A stretch of 45,859 nt of DNA. Source: Erythrobacter sp. Its GTDB lineage: Bacteria; Pseudomonadota; Alphaproteobacteria; Sphingomonadales; Sphingomonadaceae. This document shows, piece by piece, positions 15,433 to 23,836 of the stretch; the stretch's first letter is position 1; every line of letters starts with the position of its first letter. The notes below the pieces were generated by a model, which made no database searches, was not told where the DNA came from, and was given only the letters and a program-made list of their open reading frames with translations. Made by a program: the position numbers and the translations under genes. The DNA is taken from NCBI GenBank assembly GCA_030148605.1, contig JASBTD010000008.1, positions 1-45,859 on the forward strand, given 5' to 3'.

Positions 15433-16254
15433 ATGCCCGCTCAACCCGCCTGGCCACCGCGAAGCGCTCCGCGCCTGTTTGTCGAAACCGAACTTGCGAG
15501 CGGCATGACTTTGGCGATCGACGGCCAGCAAGCGCACTATCTCGGCAAGGTCATGCGTGTGCGCGAAGGTGACGCGGTGATCCTGTGCGACAATGTGACG
15601 GGTGAATGGGCCGCGCGGGTCAGCGAGGTTGGCAAACGCAGCCTGTCGCTGGAAGTCGTGGAGAAATTGCGCGAGCGGGAGGAAGTGCCTGACTTCTGGC
15701 TGTGCCCTGCCTTGCTCAAGAAGGATCGCTTCGATCTCGTGCTGGAAAAGGCGACCGAGCTGGGCGTTGCAGAAATTCATCCCGTGATCATGCGGCGCTG
15801 CGTGGCGGACAAGTTGAACCTTGAGCGCGCCCGGACAATCACCAAGGAAGCGGCCGAGCAATGCGCGCGAACCGCTTTGCCTGAAATTGCCGCGCCGCAG
15901 AAACTGGACACATTGCTGCGCAATTGGCCGCAAGATCGCTTGCTCTATTTCGCCGACGAATTGGGCGGCGAGCCTGCGGCAAAGGTGTTTGCTACAAGTG
16001 ATTCCCCGCGAAGGCGGGGATCTCTTTCGGGCGAAGACCAGGCAGATGGAGGCCCCCGCCTACGCGAGGGCTCGGGCCCCTCAGCAATGCTGATCGGCCC
16101 CGAAGGCGGCTTTGACGATGCAGAGCGCGAAATGCTGAAGTCGCACCCCAATGTGCGCCCCATCACTCTGGGCCCGCGGATCCTGCGCGGTGAAACCGCC
16201 GCCATCGCGGCCATGGCGCTTTGGATGGGCGTTGCAGGCGATTGGTCGAATTAG
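15433..16254 (+). CDS. rsmE: 16S rRNA (uracil-1498-N3)-methyltransferase RsmE, with an in-frame repeat insertion
   Basis: Methylates U1498 in helix 44 of 16S rRNA. The 273-residue product shows the N-terminal PUA-like part (HYLGKVMRVREGD), the SPOUT domain (KKDRFDLVLEKATELGV) and the SAM-binding knot LIGPEGGFDDAE ... LGPRILRGETAA. Usual family length is about 240-250. The excess comes from residues about 188-215, which are encoded by repeat copy B and are absent from the family as I know it. The insert is Gly/Arg/Ser/Pro-rich and lies just before the strand leading into GPEGG, a surface loop position, so the enzyme may still work. gshA follows after 39 bp. Confidence 0.93.
   Translation: MPAQPAWPPRSAPRLFVETELASGMTLAIDGQQAHYLGKVMRVREGDAVILCDNVTGEWAARVSEVGKRSLSLEVVEKLREREEVPDFWLCPALLKKDRFDLVLEKATELGVAEIHPVIMRRCVADKLNLERARTITKEAAEQCARTALPEIAAPQKLDTLLRNWPQDRLLYFADELGGEPAAKVFATSDSPRRRGSLSGEDQADGGPRLREGSGPSAMLIGPEGGFDDAEREMLKSHPNVRPITLGPRILRGETAAIAAMALWMGVAGDWSN
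16003..16070. repeat. Paired-hairpin repeat element, copy B, inside rsmE
   Basis: TCCCCGC-gaag-GCGGGGA (16003-16020) and CCCCCGC-ctac-GCGAGGG (16053-16070), separated by 32 bases, the same layout as copies A and C. The insert, including edges at about 15994-16077, is a multiple of three and free of stops, so the reading frame continues. Confidence 0.85.
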
Positions 16255-16293
16255 CGCTTTCCCAATGGCAATCAGTTTCCTAGAGCAACCGAT

Positions 16294-17664
16294 ATGAGCA
16301 CGCGCGAGGCATCCGGGGCGGAAGAGCCCATTATCGAGTCGCGCGACCAGCTGGTCGCACCGATGCAGCTTGGCGAAAAGCCGAAGTCGGCCTGGCGCAT
16401 CGGGACCGAGCATGAAAAGCTCGTCTACAAGCGCAGCGATTTCCACGCCCCGTCTTATGACGAGCCTTGCGGTATCCGTGATATGCTCATGAATTTGCGC
16501 GAGTTTGGCTGGGAACCGATCGAGGAAAACGGCAAGGTCATCGCCATGAAGGGCGATGACGGCACAGTCAGCCTGGAGCCTGCTGGACAGCTCGAACTGT
16601 CCGGTGCAGCGCTGGAAAACCTGCACCAGACTTGCGCTGAAACCGGCCGTCATCTGGAGCAGGTGAAAGCGATTGGCGAGAGATGCGGTGTCGGCTTTCT
16701 TGGCTTGGGCATGTGGCCTGACAAGACCCGTGAAGAGCTGCCGATCATGCCCAAGGGGCGCTATGAAATCATGATACGGCACATGCCGCGGGTCGGCAAT
16801 CTCGGGCTGGACATGATGCTGCGCACCTGCACCATCCAGGTCAATCTCGACTATTCTTCCGAACCCGACATGGTGAAGAAGTTCCGCACCGGGCTCGCGC
16901 TGCAACCGCTGGCCACTGCGCTGTTCGCCAATTCGCCTTTCACCGAAGGCAAGCCCAACGGTTTCCTGTCCTACCGCTCGCATATCTGGTCAGACACCGA
17001 TCCGCACCGCACCGGCATGCTGCCTTTCGTGTTCGAGGATGGCTTCGGCTACGAACGCTGGGTCGATTACATGCTCGACGTGCCGATGTATTTCGTCTTC
17101 CGCGACGGGAAATACATCGATGCGGCAGGCTTGAGCTTCCGCGACTTCCTGGACGGCAAGCTTTCCGTCCTGCCCGGCGAAAAGCCGACCGCAAGCGATT
17201 GGTGGGATCATCTGAGCACCGCATTCCCCGAAGTTCGCTTGAAAAGCTTCCTTGAAATGCGCGGGGCGGACGGCGGACCGTGGAGCCGCATCTGCGCCTT
17301 GCCCGCGTTCTGGGTAGGCATTTTGTATGATGACGCAGCGCTGGATGCTGCGTGGAATCTCGTCAGGCACTGGACGATGGAAGAGCGTGAAAAGCTGCGC
17401 AACGATGTGCCGCGGCTTGCGCTAGACGCGGAAATTCCCGGCGGCGGCCGCTTGCAGGATCTGGCGCGCGAAGTGCTGGCCATTTCGCGGCAAGGCCTCA
17501 ATGCCCGCGCTCGGCTCAATTCGAGCGGCGACAATGAAACCGGCTTCCTTGAAACGCTCGATGAAATTGCCGAGAGCGGCAAGGTGCCGGCGCAACGCTT
17601 GCTCGACATGTATCATGGCGAGTGGGGGGGCGATGTCAGCCGCGTCTACAAATACAGTTTCTGA
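16294..17664 (+). CDS. gshA: Glutamate--cysteine ligase (plant/alphaproteobacterial type)
   Basis: First step of glutathione synthesis: ATP-dependent joining of glutamate and cysteine. The 456-residue product matches the class found in alphaproteobacteria and plants: WRIGTEHEKLVYK near the N-terminus, SLEPAGQLELSGA, PKGRYEIMIRHMP, the nucleotide-proximal MLRTCTIQVNLDYSSE, and FRDGKYID with SFRDFLDG. It lies 39 bp downstream of rsmE and 22 bp before a small monooxygenase-fold gene, probably one transcript. A link to SoxR-type stress control is possible biologically, but no SoxR box is seen here. Confidence 0.94.
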   Translation: MSTREASGAEEPIIESRDQLVAPMQLGEKPKSAWRIGTEHEKLVYKRSDFHAPSYDEPCGIRDMLMNLREFGWEPIEENGKVIAMKGDDGTVSLEPAGQLELSGAALENLHQTCAETGRHLEQVKAIGERCGVGFLGLGMWPDKTREELPIMPKGRYEIMIRHMPRVGNLGLDMMLRTCTIQVNLDYSSEPDMVKKFRTGLALQPLATALFANSPFTEGKPNGFLSYRSHIWSDTDPHRTGMLPFVFEDGFGYERWVDYMLDVPMYFVFRDGKYIDAAGLSFRDFLDGKLSVLPGEKPTASDWWDHLSTAFPEVRLKSFLEMRGADGGPWSRICALPAFWVGILYDDAALDAAWNLVRHWTMEEREKLRNDVPRLALDAEIPGGGRLQDLAREVLAISRQGLNARARLNSSGDNETGFLETLDEIAESGKVPAQRLLDMYHGEWGGDVSRVYKYSF

Positions 17665-17686
17665 TTGCGAGGATGGGAGAGAACAG

Positions 17687-17995
17687 ATGATCCAGATCAA
17701 CGGAACGATCACACTGGCACCGGGCACGATTGCCGACAATCCGGAGACCGTTGAAGCGATCAAGGCGATGGTCGCGGCCAGCCGCGCGGAAGACGGCTGC
17801 CTCACCTATACCTTCGCGCAAGACCTGTCTGATCCCGACACGCTGATCATTTACGAGCGCTGGCGCGACCAGGATGCGCTCGCTGCCCATGGCAAGAGCG
17901 CGCATATGGCCGAGTTCCAGAAGGTAATGGCTGCCAACCCGCCGCTGGGGCGCGACCTGCGGGTCTACCAGACCGATGAAGGCAACCCGCTTTAG
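17687..17995 (+). CDS. ABM-fold putative quinol monooxygenase
   Basis: The 102-residue product fits the antibiotic biosynthesis monooxygenase (ABM) ferredoxin-like fold: an opening strand INGTITLAPG, helix ETVEAIKAMVAASRAEDGCLTY, strand TLIIYERWRDQDALAAHGKSAHM, all typical of YgiN-like proteins. Such proteins act on quinols or are of unknown function. I chose the ATG at 17687, preceded by GGGAGAGAACAG; the frame is open upstream but overlaps gshA. It is probably co-transcribed with gshA. Confidence 0.9.
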   Translation: MIQINGTITLAPGTIADNPETVEAIKAMVAASRAEDGCLTYTFAQDLSDPDTLIIYERWRDQDALAAHGKSAHMAEFQKVMAANPPLGRDLRVYQTDEGNPL

Positions 17996-18017
17996 GATCG
18001 GCCCCTAATTCGCGCGA

Positions 18018-19361
18018 TCAACGAAAGGCGGAAATCCGCCCGCTATCATCAAGCACATAGAGCATGCCGTCAGCGACGATCGGCGGCAGGCTGACCGGAT
18101 TGTCCAGATCGGCATACTGCTGCGCTGATCCCTCGCCTGTGCTCACCTTGTAAAGCTGCCCGCGCGAGCTTGCGACCCACAGCTGGTTCCCGGCCAACAC
18201 CGGCCCGGTCCAGAAAATTTCGTCCTTGCGGTCTTCTTCGTCGCGATAGCGCTGCAGCTGCGTGACCCAGCGAACACGCCCGGTCGAACGAGCGATCGCC
18301 AGCAAGCGCGCATCGTCAGTCAGAGTGAATATCCATTCGCCAGCAATCGCCGGGGTGGAAATGCCCGCGAGGTTGAGCTCCCATACGCGCTGGCCGGTGA
18401 GCAATTCATAGGCCGCCATGCGCCCGCCCTGCCCCAGCGCATATACGCGACCGGAATCGATGATCGGGTCCGCATCAATGTCGCTCAACGCGCCCACTTC
18501 AGTCGAAATCGAAGTCCGCGCCAGCGCGTCTGCCCACAATGTGCGGCCATTTTCGTAACGGTAAGCGCTGAGTTCGCCAGAAGAATAGCCCGCGATAACA
18601 GAGCCCTGGCCTGCAGCAGGTGCCGCCACGCCGAACACGCCGGCCTGCGTGGCCGAGCCCGATTCCTGCCACACCAGCTCACCATCGCTCGCGTCGAGCG
18701 AAAAGATCTGGTTGTCCTGGGTCATCACGAAGACCTGCCCGAAAGCGATGGTTGGCGAACCGCGCAGCGGGCCTGCCGGTTGCACTTTCCAGATCTCGCT
18801 GCCGGTCTCAGCATCCAGCGCGACCACTTCGCCAACGCCATTGGTGGCATAGACACGGCCATTGTCATAGCTGGCCCCGCCGCCAAATGCCGCGCTTGTC
18901 AGGTCGCTCGCAACTTCCATCCGCTGGCGCCAAAGCGACGCGCCAGTCTTCGCATCAAAGGCGTGGATCACGCCCGAAGTGTCGACAGCAATCAGCTTGC
19001 CATCGCCAACCACAGGCGCAGCCGCCAGACGGCGCCGATTGGTCGATCCGGTGATATTGACGGTCCATACGCGGCCGGGATTTTCCGCCAGCGCCAGATG
19101 TCCGTAAGACTTGCTGGCAGAACCGCCCACCTGTGCCCAGTCGCTATTGGTTTGTGCGGGCGGAAGAACCACACTGACCCCGGCAAGGCCGGGATCGACC
19201 CGCGCCCCGGTTTCAATCCGCGACAGGACTGGAATCCGCTCACCGATCGTAGGTGTCGACTTCTTGTCGCCGCCCCCAAACAGGCCGCCGCTGCAGCCGG
19301 TTACTGCTGTGCCAAGCAAGGCAACAGCCAATAGTGAGCGACTGTAATTGCGTAGTTTCAT
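18018..19361 (-). CDS. bamB: Outer membrane assembly lipoprotein BamB
   Basis: BamB is a beta-propeller lipoprotein that helps the BAM complex insert outer-membrane proteins. The 447-residue product begins with a lipoprotein signal (MKLRNYSRSLLAVALLGTAV, lipobox ending VTGC near residue 23). It then has repeated PQQ-type blades with the usual AxDxxTGxxxW pattern (AFDAKTGASLWRQ, ALDAETGSEIWKV, SLDASDGELVWQE). I chose the ATG at 19361; the frame continues upstream to 19649 but there it is antisense-like sequence within the TPR gene. It lies 31 bp after the TPR gene, the same pair as yfgM-bamB in enterobacteria. Confidence 0.94.
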   Translation of the reverse strand: MKLRNYSRSLLAVALLGTAVTGCSGGLFGGGDKKSTPTIGERIPVLSRIETGARVDPGLAGVSVVLPPAQTNSDWAQVGGSASKSYGHLALAENPGRVWTVNITGSTNRRRLAAAPVVGDGKLIAVDTSGVIHAFDAKTGASLWRQRMEVASDLTSAAFGGGASYDNGRVYATNGVGEVVALDAETGSEIWKVQPAGPLRGSPTIAFGQVFVMTQDNQIFSLDASDGELVWQESGSATQAGVFGVAAPAAGQGSVIAGYSSGELSAYRYENGRTLWADALARTSISTEVGALSDIDADPIIDSGRVYALGQGGRMAAYELLTGQRVWELNLAGISTPAIAGEWIFTLTDDARLLAIARSTGRVRWVTQLQRYRDEEDRKDEIFWTGPVLAGNQLWVASSRGQLYKVSTGEGSAQQYADLDNPVSLPPIVADGMLYVLDDSGRISAFR

Positions 19362-19392
19362 ATCAATTCGGTCCCGAACCTGTCTTGTCTGT

Positions 19393-20163
19393 CTATTGCG
19401 CGGCTGATGGAGCAGCGCCGGCCCCACGTTGTTCTTCAATGAAGGCGTCGACGTCGTCAATCGCATCAACCCCCAGCAGCCCCGCCATCTGGCGCGAGCG
19501 TGCCCGCAAGGTTTCCGGCACATTGTCTGCTCGGGCAATTTCGCCAAACAGCGTTCCTGCCTGTTCACGATTGCCCCGCTCCAGATGAGCCATGGCAACG
19601 AGCTCGCCCGCACTGCCGAACCAGGGGTTGCCCGGTACCGCCAGCGCACTGAGCCGCTCGATCACTTCAGCCGGATCGCGTGTGTCAAACCCCGCGGCCA
19701 TTTCCCGGATCGTTGCCAGATCACGCAGAACCGGCGGCGTGCTCTCATCATTGGCAACCGAAGCGTAAAGCTCGATCGCATCAGCGGTGCGCCCCTGATC
19801 CATCGCAATGCCTGCCTGCAGCAGGAGCGCAGAGGCTTTCGCTGCACCTTCGCCCTCTGCGGCGAGCGCAGCGGCGGAACTGTTGGCGCTGTCGAGATTG
19901 CCTGCATCGGCCTGATCAAGCGCGGCGACAAGCTGTTCGCTGGTGGCTTCCAGCGCCGCTTCCTGCCGCGAATCCCAGAACAGATAGCCGCCGAACGCCG
20001 CCATCCCGGCAACAATAACGGCCAGCAGCGGGCGACCATATTTTACGCCAAAGTCGCGCAGCTGGTCTTCACGAACCGCATCGTCAATCTCGCGCAGAAG
20101 AACTTCGTCTTCTGCTGCCTTCTTCTCCTCGGCATTCTTTTCGCTGCCCGGTCTAAGCGCCAC
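19393..20163 (-). CDS. YfgM/AncA-like TPR membrane protein
   Basis: The 256-residue product has an acidic N-terminal cytoplasmic part (KNAEEKKAAEDEVLLREIDDAVRED), one membrane helix (PLLAVIVAGMAAFGGYLFW, about residues 45-63) and a periplasmic part made of TPR-like helices (ALLLQAGIAMDQGRTADAIELY). This matches YfgM, an ancillary SecYEG/periplasmic chaperone partner, and the adjacent bamB supports that. The tail is Ala/Gly-rich. The exact function in this organism is inferred. Confidence 0.85.
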   Translation of the reverse strand: MALRPGSEKNAEEKKAAEDEVLLREIDDAVREDQLRDFGVKYGRPLLAVIVAGMAAFGGYLFWDSRQEAALEATSEQLVAALDQADAGNLDSANSSAAALAAEGEGAAKASALLLQAGIAMDQGRTADAIELYASVANDESTPPVLRDLATIREMAAGFDTRDPAEVIERLSALAVPGNPWFGSAGELVAMAHLERGNREQAGTLFGEIARADNVPETLRARSRQMAGLLGVDAIDDVDAFIEEQRGAGAAPSAAQ

Positions 20164-20299
20164 TATCTGCTACTTTCTTCAATTCCTGAGTTTCCGTGTC
20201 GGCGCGCTTTTAGGGGCGCACCGCGCTAACCGCAATGGCGCAAAGACAGTGTCCCCCAAAGGTTGAACCGCAGGTGAAGCGTGGCAAGCGAGACATGGC

Positions 20300-21397
20300 T
20301 CAAATCTCCTGTGCCAGCGCCGCCGAATAGGCTTTGCGATAGGCGGTGAGACAATGCGCCGTGACATACTGCGCTTGGGCCTTGATGCGGTTGGCCTTGC
20401 CCGCTTGCGAACGCCCAAGTGCATCGTCCGCCTGCGCGACCAATGCATCGGCCAGCGGGTCGCTGTCATTCGATCGCGCCAGGAAACGGGCATTTTCCGC
20501 CGCCAGCATGCTGGCCGATTCATCACCTTGCACCGCACACACCGCCAGCCCGGCTGCCATTGCTTTCGCAGTGCCTTGAGGAAAGGCCAGCCCGCATGGG
20601 GCCGCGACATACATATCGAAAAGCGCAAACCCCTCGGGCGTATCGGCAACCGCGCCCGGCAAGTGCACGCGGTGGCTGATCTCCAGCCGGTCCGCCTCAT
20701 CACGCACCGTATCTCGTGCCGCAAATTCGCCTACAATCACCAGATGCCATTCTTGCGGCATCAGCGCGAACGCTTCGACCATGGCAGGCCATGTGTTTGC
20801 GAGCGCGTCAGCCCCGCGCGCGCCAAGCCACATTTCACCCTCGCGCTTCACAAGGCCGGGTATCTGGTCTGCGCGTGCCTTTCGCGCGAAATTAGCGGTG
20901 TCGAAACCGGGAGGAATGATCTGGATTCTCTGGCGCGCGATATGCCAATTCCGCGCGGCAGCTTCGCCGAGTGCCTGTGTGTCGACGATCACGCTTGATG
21001 CGCTGCGCAAGGCGATGCGGCGGAACGCGCTGCGCTTCAGCCCCAGCTCCTGTTCGGGGTCACAGCCAAGCCCTGCCTCATGATGGACAAGCGGCGGCAG
21101 GCCAAGGCTTTGGCCGAACACGCTATGTGCCATGGCGACATTGGTTGCGCCCCAACCATAAGTCAGCACCAGATCATATCGCGCCATGGCGCGCGCCAGC
21201 TTGATCAGCTTTCCGGGGCCCGGAGTGCCGGAAAACAGCGGAAACTCGGCGCTTCCGCCGGTTGCATCTGCAAATCTATGCCGCGCGTCCCACTCGAGTG
21301 CCGCGATCCGCTCGCGAATTGATAGTTCAGCATTCGCGCCTTCACCGCCGTCAAAGCAATGCAGGATGTTCATGGTGCGGCCCGCCTGAGCTGTCAT
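20300..21397 (-). CDS. Glycosyltransferase family 4-like protein
   Basis: The 365-residue product has a GT-B-type two-domain layout. The N-terminal domain includes DLVLTYGWGATNVAMAHS and an HHEAGLG segment; the link strand IQIIPPGFDTANFARK is typical of GT4; the C-terminal domain has WHLVIVGEF, then RVHLPGAVADTP and a donor-binding APCGLAFPQGTAKAMAAGL. Sugar donor and acceptor are unknown. The ATG at 21397 overlaps the hydrolase stop (ATGA), supporting that start over the internal Met (MNILHCFDGG at 21373). A link to cell-surface sugars is inference. Confidence 0.85.
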   Translation of the reverse strand: MTAQAGRTMNILHCFDGGEGANAELSIRERIAALEWDARHRFADATGGSAEFPLFSGTPGPGKLIKLARAMARYDLVLTYGWGATNVAMAHSVFGQSLGLPPLVHHEAGLGCDPEQELGLKRSAFRRIALRSASSVIVDTQALGEAAARNWHIARQRIQIIPPGFDTANFARKARADQIPGLVKREGEMWLGARGADALANTWPAMVEAFALMPQEWHLVIVGEFAARDTVRDEADRLEISHRVHLPGAVADTPEGFALFDMYVAAPCGLAFPQGTAKAMAAGLAVCAVQGDESASMLAAENARFLARSNDSDPLADALVAQADDALGRSQAGKANRIKAQAQYVTAHCLTAYRKAYSAALAQEI

Positions 21398-22254
21398 TCA
21401 ATCCCGGCCAGGAACGCATCAATCGCAGCAAAGGAAACCGGCTCATCCAGCGTGGGCGCATGGCCAACGCGCGGGACCGTGACCGCTGTCATATTGCTGT
21501 GACTCGCCTGCATTTTCGCGATAGTCGCCTCTGTCAGCAGGTCTGACAGCTCGCCGCGCAAAAGCAGCAGCGGCACGTTGGATAGCGCCTCGAAGGCCGG
21601 CCAAAGATCAGCCGGTGCAGCGCCGTCAGGCTGGTTAAACGGCTCTGCGATGGCCATGTCGTAATCGAATGTGATCCGGCCATTCTGGCCCAGCACCATT
21701 ACGCGCTTGGCCATTTGCAGCCATTGCTCGATCCCGAGATCGGGGAAGCTGTCACCATGTTCCTGCATCAGTGCCTTGGCCGCGTGCATCCAGGTTGCAA
21801 AGCTGCGGCCATGCCCGACATAGCCAGAGATGCGTGCGATCCCTTCGGGGTTCAGCTCCGGCCCGATATCGTTGAGCACCACGCCCGCCAGCCGCGAAGC
21901 GTCTTTCATGGCCATCAGCATGGTCATCAACCCGCCCATCGATGTGCCGATCGAAATGAAGCGGGAAATGCCAAGTTCGCTCAGCAGCACTTCCAGATCG
22001 GCGACATAGGTCAGCGGCGAATAGGTGCTCGAATCCTTGGCATATTCGCTCAACCCGCGCCCGCGCGTTTCCGGCACGATGATGCGACGATCGCCGCAAA
22101 GATGCTCCGCCAAGGGCGCAAAATCGCGCGAATTGCGAGTCAGCCCATGCAGGCAAAAGACCGGCAAGCGGTCGGTCGATCCCGGATAGTCGCGGTAATG
22201 CAACTTCAGCCCGTCAGAGCTGGTCCAGTATTCATGAGTGAATGATGCAGTCAT
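21394..22254 (-). CDS. Alpha/beta-hydrolase
   Basis: The 286-residue product has the core alpha/beta-hydrolase pattern: oxyanion region FCLHGLTRNSRDF, strand RRIIVPETRGRGLS, nucleophile elbow GTSMGG (Ser in the middle), acid region near LLLRGELSDLL, and catalytic His in RVGHAPTL. Substrate unknown; it resembles esterases and haloalkane-dehalogenase-like carboxylesterases. I chose the ATG at 22254, as homologues begin near here; the longer frame to 22599 runs antisense to selO. It is the upstream gene of a coupled pair with the glycosyltransferase, and divergent from selO. Confidence 0.9.
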   Translation of the reverse strand: MTASFTHEYWTSSDGLKLHYRDYPGSTDRLPVFCLHGLTRNSRDFAPLAEHLCGDRRIIVPETRGRGLSEYAKDSSTYSPLTYVADLEVLLSELGISRFISIGTSMGGLMTMLMAMKDASRLAGVVLNDIGPELNPEGIARISGYVGHGRSFATWMHAAKALMQEHGDSFPDLGIEQWLQMAKRVMVLGQNGRITFDYDMAIAEPFNQPDGAAPADLWPAFEALSNVPLLLLRGELSDLLTEATIAKMQASHSNMTAVTVPRVGHAPTLDEPVSFAAIDAFLAGIE

Positions 22255-22350
22255 ATTGAGCAGGGCCTTGAGCAATCTGCCACGGAAATCAAGTCGCGAA
22301 CGTAACGCCATGCACTTGCAGGGCAGCGGATGAACGCCCACTAAGGGGCT

Positions 22351-23763
22351 ATGCCCAGCGCTCCTGAACCGGCTCCTTACCGCCCCGAACCGGCCATCAC
22401 CGCCATTTCCGACTGGTTGGGCGCGCCGGTTGATGCCGCCGATTTCCCCAATGTTCAGACGCGCTTTCGCAACCAGCGCTGGGCTGCAGCGGTAGGCCTT
22501 GATCATCTGACTGAAGAACAATGGGCGCAGCATTTCGGGCGATTTGCTCCGCTGCCCGACAACTTGCCGCAGCCGCTGGCGCTCAAATATCACGGGCACC
22601 AGTTCCGCGTTTACAATCCGGAGATTGGTGACGGGCGCGGATTCCTGTTCGCGCAGATGCGCGACGGAGCCGGGCGATTGCTTGATCTGGGCACAAAGGG
22701 TTCAGGCCAGACCCCATACAGCCGCGCAGGCGACGGGCGGCTCACCCTGAAAGGCGGAGTGCGCGAAATCCTCGCCACTGAAATGCTTGAAGCTCTGGGC
22801 GTCGATACATCCAAGACATTTTCCATCATCGAGACCGGGGAAGAACTGTGGCGCAATGACGAGCCCTCGCCCACCCGCTCTGCGGTGATGGTGCGGCTCA
22901 GCCATGGCCATATCCGCATTGGCACATTCCAGCGGCTGGTAGCCCTGGAAGAGCGCGAACAAATGGAAGCGCTGGTCGATTATTGCTTGCAGCATTTTCC
23001 CGGCCCTCCCCCACCAGAAGACGCGCCGGGCCGTGACGAGCCGTCGGTGCGCTTGCTGCACCAGATCGTCGAGCGGCTGGCCGATCTGGCGGCGAGCTGG
23101 ATGGTCGCCGGATTCGTCCACGGTGTGCTCAATACGGACAATATGAATATCTCAGGCGAGAGTTTCGACTATGGCCCATGGCGCTGGCTGCCTGCCTGGG
23201 ACCCGGGCTTTACCGCCGCCTATTTCGATCAACAGGGGCTCTATGCCTTTGGCCGCCAGCCCGAAGCGCTGCACTGGAATTGCGCGCAGCTGGCGGTCGC
23301 GCTGCGCCTTCTGGCGGATAGCGACCCGCTGATCGCCGCGCTCAATCGTTTCGGCCCGCTCTATATGGAAGCGGTGGCGCGCCGTTGGTGCTGGCGACTG
23401 GGGGTCAAGCAACGCGACGCAGAGGCGGACGCGGCGCTGGTTGCCGCATGCGAGAAAACCTTGCGCGAGACCAAGGCTCAGCCCGATGCCTTCTTCCATG
23501 CCCATCGCGGCGGTCGCAATGCAGAGGGCGAGCTCAGCGAAGCCCTGTCGCAATACAGCCCGGTTGAAAGCGATCATGATTACTGGCGCGAAAGCGAGCC
23601 GCAATCGATGCTGATCGACGAAGTCGAAACGCTGTGGTCAGCGATTGACGAGCGCGATGACTGGCAACCCCTCAATGACAAGATCGAAGCAATCCGCCGC
23701 ATGGGCGACGCGCACGGCCCGGCCCCGCGCCCGGCAGGTCATGCTGATGAAAACAGCGACTAA
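22351..23763 (+). CDS. selO: SelO-family protein adenylyltransferase (YdiU)
   Basis: SelO is a pseudokinase-fold enzyme that transfers AMP to proteins, linked to redox homeostasis. The 470-residue product shows ALKYHGHQFRVYNPEIGDGRG, KGSGQTPYSRAGDGRLTLKGGVRE and VHGVLNTDNMNISGESFDYGP, the conserved ATP- and metal-binding segments, and length matches the family (about 480). The C-terminal selenocysteine or Cys seen in some members is not visible; the tail ends AGHADENSD. No partner gene is evident; the astD-like gene follows 73 bp later. Confidence 0.94.
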   Translation: MPSAPEPAPYRPEPAITAISDWLGAPVDAADFPNVQTRFRNQRWAAAVGLDHLTEEQWAQHFGRFAPLPDNLPQPLALKYHGHQFRVYNPEIGDGRGFLFAQMRDGAGRLLDLGTKGSGQTPYSRAGDGRLTLKGGVREILATEMLEALGVDTSKTFSIIETGEELWRNDEPSPTRSAVMVRLSHGHIRIGTFQRLVALEEREQMEALVDYCLQHFPGPPPPEDAPGRDEPSVRLLHQIVERLADLAASWMVAGFVHGVLNTDNMNISGESFDYGPWRWLPAWDPGFTAAYFDQQGLYAFGRQPEALHWNCAQLAVALRLLADSDPLIAALNRFGPLYMEAVARRWCWRLGVKQRDAEADAALVAACEKTLRETKAQPDAFFHAHRGGRNAEGELSEALSQYSPVESDHDYWRESEPQSMLIDEVETLWSAIDERDDWQPLNDKIEAIRRMGDAHGPAPRPAGHADENSD

Positions 23764-23836
23764 ACCGTCAAACCACTTTGCATTTCCGGCTTATCGGACT
23801 AACCGCGATAGCCGGAGGGAGAGCATAGGCTAAGCC

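Noticed and set aside
22255..22599. Long N-terminal extension of the alpha/beta-hydrolase
   Set aside because: Most of it is antisense to the selO coding region and does not resemble the family; the ATG at 22254 fits better.
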